Positions 7,641 through 19,765 are shown, counted from the first letter of the stretch. The stretch: DNA of 23,341 bases from Bolinopsis microptera (GCF_026151205.1 NW_026971880.1:1-23341), one strand, 5' to 3'. Notes: generated from the sequence alone by a model not told the origin. Program-made: numbers and translations.

Positions 7641-10600
7641 AAATGATTTTGAGGTTCGTTAAGTGCTTTTAAAAGTGATTTTTCCATGATAGGTTTTCCC
7701 CCGTCCAATTAATAAACACCCAGAAAAATTTTTTGGGGGGATGAAAAAACCCCCTTTTTTTTTGGGGGAAATTTTCAAATATTTTAAATAAACCCCCTTC
7801 AAAAGTGATAAAATTTCCCCAACTTAGAAAACCTTCCCCCCCTGGGGGGGGGTTTTGGGGGTGTATTGCAGCACTTGACTGTTTATATTAAAAATTATTT
7901 TTTTTCCCCTTTTCCTTTTAAAACTTTTAAAAGATAACAAAAGCCATTTTTTTCCCCCCGTTTTTAAAGCCCCACGTTTTTTTTTTTTTCCCGACAACAA
8001 ATATATAAAAGGTAATCATCAGCCCAAAAAAGGTAAAAAAAAAAATTGATTTTTTTTAGAAAAATGTTTTTGGGGATGTCGGTTTTTTCCTATAAAAAGA
8101 AATAGGGGAAGAGGGGCCAAGAAAATTGAACCCTTGGGGGGACCCCCAAAATTTTGAAATAGATAGGGGGTTATTTTGATTTTTTCTCCTTAAAAACCCT
8201 TTTCGGTGTATTGTTTTTTTCCTGTTTGTCAAAGTGTTTTAATTTGGGGGGTTTTTTTGCAAAAATCCCCCCATCCAACCCCTCTAATTTTATAAGAAAA
8301 ATGGGGTTTGAAAGGTCGGGGTAGGGGTTTAAAGGTTAAAAAAAGGAAAACCCCGGATAAAAAAAATGATTTTTTTACTTTATTTGGGTACAAATGGGTT
8401 GTAATTCTGAAATAAATTTAATTAACAATTCTAAATTTTTTTAAAAGTGTTAGGGGAAATTTAAAAAATGTTTATAAATTGTTTTTTTAGGAAAAAATAA
8501 AAAAAAAGAAAGTTTTTATGGTTCAATCTTATTTTTTTGGGGCCTTAGCATTATGGCACTTTGCCAGTTTTTTTGGGTGGGAAATTTGGGGGGGGTCTTT
8601 TTTTAAAAAAGGCTGTATAATTTTCGGTTCCCCCGAGAGAAAATTGGAAAAGGTTGCTCTTTTCTTTTTGGCAGTGAGTGTGGGGGGGATCTAGGGGGGT
8701 TTTGTTTGGAGAGGCAAACCGCTGGTTTGAATGGGGTTTAGGGGGGTGGAAAAAAAAAGAAATTTTTTCCCCCAAAGGGGGAGGAAGCAAAAAACAGTCA
8801 AATTTTTAATTTTACGGGGGGACTTTTTGTCCTTTTAAATAGGGGGCTTTTTGCCCCTTTTCTGGAAAAAAAAGCAAAAGGTGGCACCAACGTTTTTATT
8901 TTTGGACAAAGGGGGGTTTCAAAATTTGCCCCCCCTTTCAAGTTAAAAAGGTTTGTGGGGCTTTTATACGAAAAACCTTGTCAGACTTTTTTCCCAAAAT
9001 CCCCGGTTTTTTTTTGAAAAAATTTCGTAGGGGGAGCCTCTGGTTTTCGAAAATCATTTTTAATTTAAAATTAAAGGGGGTTTTTTTAGTTTTTTTTTGG
9101 GGGGGGGCCTTGGCCCCGCTTTTTTTAGGGTTTTTTTACGAATTTCTTCCTCCATGTTATGGGGGGCTGAAATTTTGGGTTTGGGAAGAAAATTAGGGAT
9201 TTTTTTAGGGAAAAATGAGGGGGGGGAAGTTGTATTTGGTGAGAAACTTTGGAGAAAGTTTGGGGTTTTCCAAGGAAATCCCAAAATTTGGGTTCCCTGA
9301 AAATTTTCAGCACAGGGTTTTTCGTTTTTTTAGGGTTTTCAAGGGGGGGGACTATAGTAAAAAAACATTTCAATTTTTTTGGGAGGGGGTTCAAAGGAAA
9401 AAGGGGTGGCGCCCCGTTTCGCCCCAGCAACCCCAATTTTTTGCTTTTGAAAAAGTACAGCAAAAGGGGGGGCCAAATTGAAAAAACTTTTTAGGTGGAA
9501 TTTTTTTTTTATAGTGGTTCCCTTTTGGGAATGTCTTTAAAGGTATGGGGGGGGGGTTTGGGGGGGTTTTTTTCATTCTTTTTTTTGAAAAAGGATTCCA
9601 TGGGTTTTTTTGGGGGTTTGGGGGGGGGTTTGGGGAACTTGGGCAGCCCTAAAAGCGGGATTGGTTTTTATTAAGGAGTTTTAAAAAGGGGAAATTTAAA
9701 AAAGGGGCCCGGGTTTTAGAGGGCAATCCAAAAATACTATTTTTTTCCTTTGAGGGCCCTTTTAGGGGGAAGAGCCTTGGCCCTCAGCCCGAAATTTGCT
9801 TTTCGTTAAAAAAGATCCTTTTTTGTGGAAATTTTTAATGCCCAAAATGCAGTATTTTATCGGTGTTTTGGTGGGGGCCCCCTTTTTTCCCCGTGTGGGG
9901 AAAATTTTTTTTTAGGGGGTGCCCTTTTTTGTTTGGGGGGGGGTGAAAAAAAACAATCTTTTTTTTTCTTTTAAATTTTTTTACTTCAAGGGGGGCCCCA
10001 AAGGGGGGTTAACAGAAAAAAAATTTGGAATGTTTTTAAAAATTTAAAACTTGGGCCCCCCTGGGGGGCTTAGAGCAAAAGGGGAAAAAAGATTCCCTAA
10101 GCCCCACAGCAGATTGGAATTCGGGAAAAAAAGTCAGCAAGAATGGATGCCCCCAAAAAGATTTCAGGAGAATGAAAAATCCCCTTTAAGGATTTTTAAA
10201 GGGGGGTTTCTGGGTGGAAAAGGGGGGGGGTTTCCTTTGCTGTTTCCTTTTTTTTTCCCATTCAAAATTTTAGGGGGGGACAAGGGGGGTTTTGGAAATT
10301 TTTTTATTGGGGGCAATAGAGTTTTTTACATATCATTAGGGGGATTTGAAGGGGAAGTTGGTTTATCCCCCGATTTTTAATTTTGTGCAGGAAGGAGGTC
10401 CCAAAAACCCCGTGTCAAAAAGGCCCCCCTTTTTGATCCAAAAAATGCTTGCTAAAAACGAGGGCCCCTTTTTTTGCTTTTTTGTGTATTTTTTTTCAAA
10501 TTTTTCTGTTTTTGGAGGGTGAAAAAAAAAGTGATCGTTTGTTTTGGGGGAAACCCTTTTTTGAAAAAAACCAAGCTGTTTTTTTTTGGGGTCGGGGGGG

Positions 10601-13600
10601 GGAGCTTTTTTTTGAAGTTTAAACCCCAAAGTTTTTTAAGTAAAAATTTTCTAGAGGAAAAGCTTTTTCCCCCTTTTAAAAAAGCCAAAAAAAAGCTTTT
10701 TTTGCTCTGTTTTTTTTGGGGGTTTTGGGTGAAAAAGGGGTTGCCCCGATTTTTATAGTTTTGGAGTGATAAAAAATTTTTTTATCCATGGTAAAATTTG
10801 GCCTTTGGGGGAAACCCGAGGTGGGTTGAAAAGTTTTTTGGGGGTGGACTTGGAAAAAAAAAGCGGGGGTTTGGGGTTTTTAAGCAACTCGTTTTTTAAA
10901 TCAAGCCCTTTTTTAGCAAAAACCCCTTTTTAAAACCCCTTTTTTTGAGCTTTTTTTGTTGGCGGGGGGTAAGTTCAAATTTTAGATTTTTGGGGCTTGT
11001 TTTTTGGATGGTTTCCAGATTTCGAAAAGTGTCCCAAAAGCTTTTTGCTTTGGTTTCCCTAATTTTTTTCCCAAAAAAATAAAGTTTTTAAGTTTTTTAA
11101 AGGGAAAATTTTTCCCCTAATTTCAAATTTAAAAGATAATTGGCCTGCTTTGGGGAAGGTAGAGTGAGATTTTTCCCCAAAAATCCAAAAGGGGGCCCTT
11201 TTTTAATAAACTCCCCCCCGGGGGGCTAAAAAAATTCCGTAATTCTAAATATTGAAAGCCTTTTCAAAAGGGGGTCTTTACCGAAGGGGCGGGGGAAAAA
11301 AGTGTGGAGGATTTTGGACGGGGGAGTTTTCCTCCAATTTTTCTGGGGGGTTAAAATTTTCCCTTATTCCCGGTGGGTTTTTTTTTACCAGTTTTTTCAA
11401 GGGGGCTCGGAAAAAATACCTTTTTGGTCATAGGATATTGGGAAAAAAGTAATTTTTTTTATTACAGGTTGGGAATTACATGGATGGGACTTTTTTTTAA
11501 ATAAAAAACTTAATGGGGGGGGGGGGTCACTGGGGTTTTTTTCCTTTTTTCCCCAACTCGCTTATGATTTTCAAATTTCGTTCGGGAAAACAAAATTTTT
11601 TTCTAGGGCCCCCAAATTTTTTTTTTCATTTTTTTTGGGGTTTTAGGAAAATCTTAAAAGTTTTTCAGGGTAAATAGGCAGGGGCCCCCGATAGGGTTAT
11701 GCAGTGTTCCCCTTCAGCTTTGGTGCAATAGAGGGAAAAACCAAGCATTGAATCCATTAGCAATTGCTTTTTCTATTTAACTATTTCTTTGGTTTACCAG
11801 ATAAAAAGGGGGCTTTGGTTTGCCTCTTCTTTTTTGCCCCTGGAGTTGTTAATTAATTTTTTTCCAGGTTTTTTTTTGCTGTTTTTTTACGTTTTTTGTT
11901 TTCGTTACGAAAAGCCCCCCGTTTTTGGGGGAGCTTTTTAAAAGGGTTAGCTTTTGGGGGATCCACCATAATTTACTAAATAAATTTTGGGTTGAGCGGA
12001 AATTTAACCACCGGGTTTTTATTAAGTAAACGGTTTTCAGGGGGGCCCCCCTTCCTTTCGCAGTTTCTGCTTTTTTCTTTAAAAAATGGAATTCTTTTTT
12101 CCCGTTTAAACCCCGGGTTTAAAGTTTGGGAGCTTTTTGTCCCCTTTTTTGGGAAACCTCCAAATTTTTTTTCAGTGGTTTTTTTTTCAAGTGGTCTGGT
12201 CCCCAAAAACTTTTTTCCGTGGAACTCAACAAAATTTTGTTTTAAGGGGGAGGGTGGTTTTTTCCCCCCCCCTTCAAAATTTTTTAGTTAAAAAGCTTTT
12301 TTTTTTTTTAAAACTTGAGTAATCATTAAGCGGACATGTTTTTCGAGGGTTTGTATTTGCGAGGGTTTTCTACTGAAAATGAAGGTAAAAAATAGGGGGG
12401 GGGAATTTTTTCTCCCCCAAAGGGGCCCGTTCCTTTTCCAAAAAAACACTTTTATTTTAAGACTTTTTTCCAATTTAAATTTTTTTAAAAAAAGTTTTCG
12501 GGTGCAGGAAAAATTTTTTTTTTCAGTTTTTTTGGGGGGGAAATGTTGTTTTGAAGGGAGTAGTCGGGTTTTAAAAAAGGGGGGGATTTTTTTGGGATAA
12601 AAAATTTTCCCCCCAAAAAAAGTGGGAAAATGGTAGGGAAAATTTTTTTGGGGGTTTTTGAGTTTAAAGTCTCCCCCCAAAAAAATTTTGACGTTTTTTT
12701 CCATTTTGCTGTTTTTTCCGGAATTCAAAGGGGGTTAAAAAAAGCTTATCAAAGCAAACCCCTTAAGGGGGTCGGGAAATACTCCCCTGAAAAAAATTTT
12801 TTTCAGGGGCCTGCGTTATTTTGTGGTTTTTTAACAAAAAAAAACTCTCAAAATTTTTTTGTAAAATTTTTAGTGTGGTTTTACCCCTTTTTAAAGGGCC
12901 ACAGTGTTTAAATGGGGGCAGATTACATGGTGGCAAAACACCGGTGCCCTTTTTTTTTTTTTACCCCGCCAATGTTTTCTTGAAAAAGATTTCCTTGGTT
13001 TTGCTTTGGGAATTTTTTGGTTACAGGGGGGGGGCCCGCGTTGGGAGGAAATCAGTATTGGTTTTTTAGGGGAAAAAACCCAAAAAATCAAAAAAGAGTG
13101 CCCCCATATTTTTTTTAGTTTCAAAATTAGGGAAAGGGCTATCAAAATTAGATTTCGTTTCCATTTATTTAGGAAAAAAGTTGATAACATGATTTTTTTT
13201 TAGGGGAAATGGCTTTGATTTTCCATTTAAGAAAAATTTGAGTTTTTAGGGGGGACCCGGGGGGGGGGAAATTTTCCCCCAAACTTGGGGTATGATGGCC
13301 AAAAAAGGGCATCCCCCCCTGGTTTTTTAAATTATTTGAAAACCTTATCGAATAATAGATTTCCTCATAGAATGGGGAAAAAAGGGGGGGAGTACCGTTC
13401 TTCGCGAAAAATGGCCACACTCGCAGCACATTCCCCTTTTGGGCCCCTTTTTTTTCAAATTGGGGAAAAATTTTTGTGATTTGAAAAAAAATTTTGTAGA
13501 AAAGGGGGTTTATTTACAGTTTTCAACCCCCTCTAGTAAAGGTTGTCCGATTTTTTAAAAGTTTTTACTGCATGGCTTTTCCCCCCAACAATCTTTTAAT

Positions 13601-15680
13601 TTTTTTTCTTAAAAATTTTTTTTTTCTAAGTGGGGGGGTTTTTTTTTGCCCCCCCCCTTGGGGGTGGTTTGGTTTTTTTCCAGTTTTTTTTTTCCGTTTT
13701 CTTGCCTCTCTTCTCAATTTCACCCCCAATGCTTCACCCAAAACCTCCCCAAAAAAATTTTGGTAATACCCCTTTAAAAATCCCCAAGTGGAAAAATCAT
13801 CACCCCCTTGGGTCAGGTTTTGGGGGCAAGGGGGTCCCCCTTTTAAACTAAAAAGGGCCAAATCCCCAGGTGGGGCCACCACCCCTCTGGGTTAAAAAAT
13901 TGGAAATTTTTAAAAAAAAATTTTCTCCCCAAACCCCAAGGGCCGATTTTTAAGGTCCCGTTTTTCTCGTTCCCTTTGGAGGTTTGGGTGGTTGGGGGAA
14001 GGGGACTTGGGGTTTTTACAAAAAAAAAACCCTTTGATCCTAGGGGAGAGGGTTTTTTTTTTTTCTGTTTTGGATTTTTTTATGTGGGGGTGTCAACCCG
14101 TGGGATTGAATTTTTCCCCCCCTAAAGGCTGTTCTGCTCGGAGGGGCCAATTTTTACCACAAACGAACACCGTTTTGGGTGTATTTTCCCTTTCCCGTGG
14201 GAAAGGGTTTTAAAACAAACTAACTTTGCTTTGCCTTAACTCTTTTCCCCCCCCGGGGGAAAGGGGTTGACCCTTTTTTTCCAGCACCAAATACCAAACT
14301 TTTTTTTTTTGGGTTCGAATCCCCCAAGTATGGTTTTGGGGCTTCCCCCCCCAAAATTTTTTTTTTTTTAATTTGGGTCTAAGGGGAAAAAGGAAAAAAC
14401 CGGCCCCAAAAGGGTTTTTTACCGGAGTCTTTTGGGGGGGGGGGGGTTTTAAATTTCCCGTGTTTTTTTGAAAAACCCGGGCCTGTGGAAAAATTTTCCC
14501 TTTTGGTGTAGGGGGGGGGGGTTTGGTTTTGTTTTTTGGGGGGGCATTTTTTTATTTTTTTTGTAGGGGTTTATTGTCCTTCATGGGGTGGGGGTAAAAC
14601 CTTATTTTTTTTAACTTTTCCCCTTTTGGGGGGAAATTTTTTTTGCTATTAAAACAAAGCCAGAAGAAAACTCTGGGGGTCGTCGTTCCCCCCAGTGGAG
14701 GGGGGAAAAATTTTTTACCTCTTTTTAAAACCCCTTGGAGGGGGAAAAGTATTTATAAGTTTTAAGGATTGGGCTTTTGGGGGGGGGGTTTTTTCCAGGG
14801 GGAAGTGGACTTTTTTTCAAAAGGGCTTATAAATTTTACTGGGGGGGGAGGCTGGTTTGGGGGGCGGGGGGGGGGTTTGGGGTCTCCCCAAAAAAGGTAG
14901 GCTTTTCCCCGTTTTTGGGCCCCCTGACCCCTTTCCATTTTTTATCTGGTTAAAAATTTACCAAAATTTTTTTTTTTGCCCCTCAGTGGAAAATTGGAAA
15001 AACCCCTCCCCGCAGTTTTCTTCCCCCCAAAGGGGGTCTACTTTTTGGTAGTCCTTTAACGGCCCCACCCACTTTTTTGGGGGGGAGTACTGATGGGTTT
15101 TTAAAATCTTTGTAAAAACTGCGCACATAAAGGCCCCGAGGTGGAATAAATTCCTAGATTTTTTTGGGGGAAGGGGGTGGATTTTTCCCCACTCAGTTGG
15201 GAAAAATTTTTTTGCTTTCCAAACGGGTGAAAATCCCCACGGGGTTTGGCTGGGGTAAGTACGCCCACTTTGGAGGGGCCCTTGAAAAAGCTTTTTGGGG
15301 TTTTACTGATCAAAAAACTAGGGGGCTTGAGGCTTTCAAATTTTCCAATTTTAGCTGAGGTTTTCGCTGTTTGGCTTGGGAATGGATTTGGGGGGGGGGT
15401 GAAAAGCACCTGGGGGACATTCCCAGTACGAAGGGGTGGGAAAAACCAAAACAATCTGACCCCAAAATTTGGGTTTTTGCTTTTCCCCTTAAGGTTACTG
15501 GGAAAAGGCGTTTTCCAATTTTCTGAGAGCCCGCAAAAATTTGAAAAGCCATTCTTTGCCCCCCAAGGTTGTCGGGGGAAAGGGGAAACCCCTTTCCCCT
15601 TTTTTTTGGCACGTTTTTGGCTTTTTGGACTTGGGTGAAAACTTTTTTTTTCTTCTTTTTTGTATCAGGGGGACAAAAAG
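7641..15680. other. Severely homopolymer-degraded sequence, not annotatable
   Basis: Most of this stretch consists of runs of three to ten identical bases. Every long frame on both strands translates to Lys/Phe/Gly/Pro-rich low-complexity protein, and overlapping frames are open on both strands at once, as expected from homopolymers (A runs give Lys, T runs Phe, G runs Gly, C runs Pro). I see no conserved motif, RNA gene or credible repeat boundary. Real elements may lie underneath, but the text does not allow them to be named. Confidence 0.7.
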
Positions 15681-15845
15681 GATTTCGCGGGATGTACGAA
15701 AACCGCGGGAAATTTTCCCATTTCCGCGACCCAAATTTTTTTTTTAAGGGGGGGGGTTTTTTAAAATTTTCCGGAAAAATGTTTTTTCGGGGGGTATTCC
15801 GCGATTTTTTTTGGGGCCAAAAAATCGCCGCGAAAACCTTTTTTT
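15681..15845. repeat. CpG-rich CCGCGA/TCGCGG motif cluster
   Basis: Within noisy text, the words TTTCGCGGGA, ACCGCGGGAAATTTT, TTTCCGCGACC, TTCCGCGATTT and TCGCCGCGAAAA occur in both orientations in about 150 bases. Similar words (TTGCGGAAAT, TGCGCGGGAA, TTGCGAGAATTTTTGC) recur at 20545-20600 and 21575-21690. The clean arm has related GCGCG words near 4445 and 4586. This suggests a dispersed, possibly palindromic element with CpG-bearing ends. CpG words are less likely than A/T runs to be created by homopolymer errors. Confidence 0.35.
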
Positions 15846-15889
15846 TCCCCCTTCCCAAAAAGGAAAAGGGGGGGGGAACGGGGTTTTTT

Positions 15890-16430
15890 TTTACATAGGG
15901 GGGGGTTTAGGGGTGTGAGGGGGGTTACCCCCTTTTTGGCCCTGCCAGGGGGGGGTTTTTTTAAGGGGGCTAGGGGGGGGTAATTTTTTAGGGTAAGGTG
16001 TAGGTGGCTGTAATGTTGGGGGTAGTCCCCGGGGAGGGGAAAAAAGTGGGGGCCCCGCTTAAGCTGGGGGCTTAGTGGCAGGGGGGTTTTTTATCTTTCG
16101 GGGCGTCCGAAGTGTGGCCTGGGGGAGGGTTTTCTTTTTGATTGGCCTTGTTTGGAGGGGGGGGGTTTTTCCTTTTCGGGGGGAGGATTAGGGGCACTTT
16201 TTTGGGGGGGAAGGTGAGGTAAGCCTTAGCTTAGCAAGATTGCTGGGGGGGAAGGGGGTTTTTTAGGGGGGGAAACGGGGCGGGGTTTTTGGGGGGGGGG
16301 GGTTTTTTTATTTTTTTTTTTCCTTGGGGGGTTTTGGGGGGGGTTTTCCCGGGGGGGGGTGTTTGGGGGATGCCCCCCTTTGGGCGCCCCCCGGCGGAAA
16401 AACTGCAACCTGGAAAAAAGGAGTGAAATT
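15890..16430. other. Strongly G/T-biased stretch
   Basis: The plus strand is dominated by G runs of 4-12 bases with T runs between them and few C runs. Taken at face value it would be a G-quadruplex-prone region, but run lengths here cannot be trusted. The underlying sequence could simply be G-rich simple repeat. Confidence 0.4.
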
Positions 16431-17300
16431 CATGGGTTGGGGGGGGGACGGGGCTGATTTTTTAAGGAAAAAAAAAGGGGGAAAAAATTGATTATTGAAA
16501 AAAAATTTTTGTAACTAGTTTTTTTTTTTTTAGATAACCATAAAGGAAAAATTATTTTCGATTGAAAAATGATAAAAAAAAATAAGTTTTTTTAAGGGGG
16601 TGGGTGGTTTGGGGGTTTGGGGAAAATGGTGGATTTGGTTGATTGGAATTTTAAAAGGTTTGATGAAGCAAAAATTTGTTTTTTTTGGGGGTTTCTTTTA
16701 TTGGGTTAAGGGTGGGTTTGGGGGTTTTGGGTAAAGGGAATTTTGGGATTTCCTGGGAAGGAGACATTGTGAAAAAGGGTGGTAGATAAAAATAAATTTT
16801 TAGTCCCGGGGGGCCCCTTGCCACAAAGGGGGTTTAAGTAAAATAAGCCACAACAATTTTAAAATAATTTGGTTTTTTGGTCTAAATAAAAACAAGTTAT
16901 GAAAGGTAAATATATATCAAAAAAACTGTTTTAATTTGGGAAGGGGAAAATGTATAATAAGACTATCCAATAGACCACTGACCCAAAAATACATGTAGTT
17001 TAGTTTAAATTAAAAATTTTTACACTTTAAACACAACAAAAAAATTTTAAGGAAGAGAAACCCCGCCGGGGAAACCAAAACAATCAATGTCCCCGGAGCT
17101 TTTTTGGGAAGGGGGGATTTTTTTGAAGGATGTTTGGTATGTTTGTGATGTGGAATTTTTATAATCTTTCCATTTTTTTGGAGCATCAAACGCCCGGCAG
17201 CAAAATCCCCTTTGGACCCCTTCCCCCATTTATCCCCCCCCTGATCATTCTTTTACTAGACATTGATTTGCGGCTCGAAGGCTCGGTTTTCTACACCCAA
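16431..17300. other. Noisy sequence with no counterpart in the clean arm (last part)
   Basis: More AT-rich and less degraded than the preceding 9 kb. A minus-strand frame at 17047-17229 contains FCCRAFDAPKKWKDYKNSTS, which faintly recalls the N-terminal zinc-finger region of some hAT-type transposon proteins, but the spacing of Cys/His residues does not settle it. Homology to the clean arm resumes between about 17240 and 17360, where AGGTATCTTAATAA matches the reverse complement near 3450-3463. Confidence 0.35.
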
Positions 17301-17355
17301 AAATTTTTTTTTTATTTATAGTTATTTTTTTTGAAAAATATTTAAAATTTGTTTA

Positions 17356-17528
17356 GGTATCTTAATAACTCTGACTTTACTTGACTTAAGGCGGGGGTTC
17401 AGCGTCCGAGTATTTTAGCGCTGTCCCCCCCCATAAAAAACTCTATCCGCCCATAAGGTTTTTCCCCCCCATTTCTCCGTGTCGTTGGACCCGTGTCCCC
17501 CGTCGTAGGCTAACCAAAAGTCAGGCGG
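17356..17528 (-). pseudogene. Extra LINE C-terminal fragment inserted in the noisy arm
   Basis: CAGCGTCCGAGTATT at 17400 and CATTTCTCCGTGT near 17470 match the reverse complement of about 4213-4090, the conserved C-terminal tail of the LINE. The fragment sits between a match to about 3450 on its left (TATCTTAATAA) and a match to about 3445 on its right (GCAAACCTTT, 17539), so about 170 bases interrupt an otherwise continuous copy. It is a second copy of sequence already present at 5250-5375 in the right palindrome arm. It may be a real small insertion, a template-switch product, or an assembly artefact. Confidence 0.6.
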
Positions 17529-18265
17529 TCTTAAAAAGCAAACCTTTTTTACAGTCAAAGGCTTTATTTTAAAAAACATAAAAAACCCCAGGGGCCTTCA
17601 CCCCCCCATGGCCCCTTTTGACCCCATTAAAATTTTTTCCCCAGAAAAAAAGAATTTTTCGAAGTTTTTTAGAGCAGCCAGGGGCTAAGCCAATTCTGGG
17701 GTTTCTTTAGTTTTTTTCAAGTCTTTGTTATCCCTGTCGCATTTTTGATTTAGAGTTTTACTTTTGTTTTGATTTCTAGAAAATCATAAACGTGGCATTG
17801 GGGCACCCCTTGGTTTCAAAAAAACTAAAAATAAAGATAACCCCCTACCCCTGACATGTATGTTTTTCTTTTAGGGGTTATAGAGGTTCAGGATTTTTTT
17901 GTATCCACAAAAATATATAGGTAAAATGGAATCAAAACTTATCTATCCACAGGGTTTTTTATGGAGTGATTTTTTTGAATGAAAAAAAATTTAATTAAAA
18001 TTTTTGTTTTTAAATTCCCTTTTTTGGACTCTTAAAATCTTTCATTTTATATGTTTTTTTGGGTGGGCCAAAATTTAAAAAATGTTTATCCTTAGCGAGA
18101 TCTCCATCCAAAAAAAGATTAGTCTGCGCGACGTTTTTATTAAAATTTACTTATACATCTTTGGGGGGGTAGGTAACAATTTCTAAATACATTTTAAAAC
18201 CCTTTTTTCCCCCATGACCCTTTTCCTTTTTGAAAACTCTTCCTAATTTTTGGTTGGGGCATTCA
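17529..18265. repeat. Noisy reverse complement of ~3450-2757
   Basis: Anchors: ACAGTCAAAGGCTTTATTTT (17551) matches near 3415; TTCAAGTCTTTG (17717) near 3275; GATTTCTAGAAAATCATAA (17771-17789) near 3199-3217; TAGCGAGATCTCCATCC (18093-18109) exactly matches 2912-2896; TAGGTAACAATTTCTA (18169) near 2840; CATTCAAGT (18261) near 2766-2758. The part up to about 17800 is therefore a minus-strand copy of the LINE pseudogene 5' portion. Extra bases are almost all lengthened homopolymers. Confidence 0.88.
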
Positions 18266-18555
18266 AGTGAACAGTTGGGGAACCATTTCAGGCCTTTATG
18301 ACAAGGGCCAAAGCAAATCAAAGTTTTTTTTTGTTTTTTAAGTATGTCTTTGGGAAAGTTATAATGCCCTTCTTAAAACAAACCCCTTGGGGCCAAAGGA
18401 AAAATTAAGTGAGTGTGTAATGTCACCAAGACAGAAACCACCAAAATCCCCATTCAAAGATTAAGATCCACTTGTCACAGAAAAAATTTTGAAGAGTTCT
18501 TTAGATAAATTTTGTATAAGTACATTTAAAAATTTTAAGGGGGTTTTTTTTTAAA
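18266..18555. mobile_element. ~290-b insertion present only in the noisy arm
   Basis: Homology to the clean arm stops after CATTCAAGT (about 18269) and resumes at AAAATTATAACC (about 18556), which are adjacent near 2757 in the clean arm. The size suits a short non-autonomous element such as a SINE or MITE, but neither terminal inverted repeats nor a clear target-site duplication could be read through the noise. Confidence 0.4.
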
Positions 18556-19765
18556 ATTATAACCCGTCTTGCCCCCCCGGGGGTTTCCCACTAAGAAAAT
18601 TTCAACTTTAATCTTATTCTTTTTCCTAGTGTTTACCCGTAAAATCGCAGAAAAAGGTTGGACAATGGACATCAAACTACTTTCACAGCCGGGGACCTAG
18701 AGCTAAATGGCTACGTTTTTCCGTTTTTTAAACCCCCCCCCCGATGCTGGACAGGCTGGGGTGTTTTTCCTCGCCTTTGTGGGGTAACTAAAAATCAGGT
18801 GTTATGGGGTTTAAATAAAAAGGCCCGAGGGGGGGGGGGGGGGGGGGGGGGGGGAAGGATCAAAAAATTTTCCCACCTAAATTTTTTATTCTCTACCTAA
18901 AAAATTTTCACATTTTATTATTCAATTGGTGTCTTTAATTAGGTTTTAAACTGGGGGACCTAAATTTGGGTGTAAGATGACGTGATAAACGAAAACATAA
19001 AGCCCCTTCATTCAATTTAAACCCCCTTTTCCCCGATAGACATATAAAACTTCCCAAAATTGGGGGGTGGGCAGGTTCCCAAATCCCCAAGTCCTAACTT
19101 TAGGGTTTTATATTGGCATTCAAAAAACAGATTAATTGACTTGAAATTGAATTTTTATCACGGGAAAAAAAAAATGACAATTTTGTTTTTAACCGAACAC
19201 TAAAAATAATGAACAGCAAAATAAAAAAATTTCGTTCAAGCCCATTTCTAAACTCCATGAAAATTTTTTTACTTTTTGAAATTATTTTTTTTGAATTTTT
19301 TTTTTTTTGAGAAAGTTTTGCTACTTAAAAATGCTTTTTCAAAGAATGGCTTTTTTTATTCCTTTTTTTAAAAAAAAAACCGATATCGGTTAAGTTTCTC
19401 AAATTTTGCTAAAAAAGGGGCTGTTTTAAAACAAAGGGGGCCACCCCGTACTAAAGTTTCCCCCTTTTTTTACTATAATTTGGGGAAAAAGTAGGAAACA
19501 ATTTAGGGAGGGAAAAAAAGTTTTTTTCCAGTCCGTTTTAACTACAGGTTGCTCTTTAAAAATTGGATGCATTTGGGGATATAAAATTTTGGGGCTACGT
19601 TTGTTGACCCCATTTTTTAAAAACGGGTTTTGAGCCCAATTTATACCTATTTGGTTTTTCCCCTTTTTGGAAGAAAATGGGCTTTTTTTTTTTAGGAATG
19701 GAGTGACACTGTTGGGGCACCCAAATGTTTTTTTATGATTAACCCCCCTTGTCAGTTTTTGTTTA
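18556..19765. repeat. Noisy reverse complement of ~2756-1600
   Basis: Anchors: GGTTGGACAATGGACATCAA (18656-18675) is exactly the reverse complement of 2619-2638; GATGCTGGACAGGCT (18742) matches near 2540; ATCAGGTGTTATGG (18794) near 2500; a 26-base G run (18829-18854) equals the clean 15-base C run; AAGATGACGTGATAA (18974) near 2345; GGAATGGAGTGACACTG (19696) near 1640-1656. The order is unbroken. Confidence 0.92.
19325..19735 (-). pseudogene. Mirrored noisy copy of the CR1/L2-like LINE tail
   Basis: Minus-strand copy of 1626-1982. The translation still shows SVTPFLKK near its start, and nucleotide landmarks such as ACCGATATCGG (19379), ACTATAATTTG (19472), GGATGCATTTGG (19564) and GGAAGAAAATGGGCTTTT (19669) match in order. 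Indels in nearly every homopolymer destroy the frame, so it adds no coding information beyond the clean copy. Confidence 0.8.

Noticed and set aside
14311-14323. GGGTTCGAATCCC, a perfect tRNA T-arm or B-box word
   Set aside because: No matching acceptor, D or anticodon arm could be found in the ~60 preceding bases, which are homopolymer noise. A SINE or tRNA call would need cleaner sequence.
9097-16408. Many overlapping 60-180 codon frames, some resembling Lys/Pro- or Phe/Gly-rich proteins
   Set aside because: Frames are open on both strands at once and are built from homopolymer codons; no conserved domain is seen. They are products of sequence noise.
15890-16430. G-quadruplex or telomere-like G-rich tract
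   Set aside because: There is no regular telomeric unit, and G-run lengths in this zone are unreliable.
17047-17229. Possible hAT-type zinc-finger remnant on the minus strand
   Set aside because: Only a faint resemblance (WKDYKNSTS); the Cys/His spacing does not fit well and the sequence is noisy.
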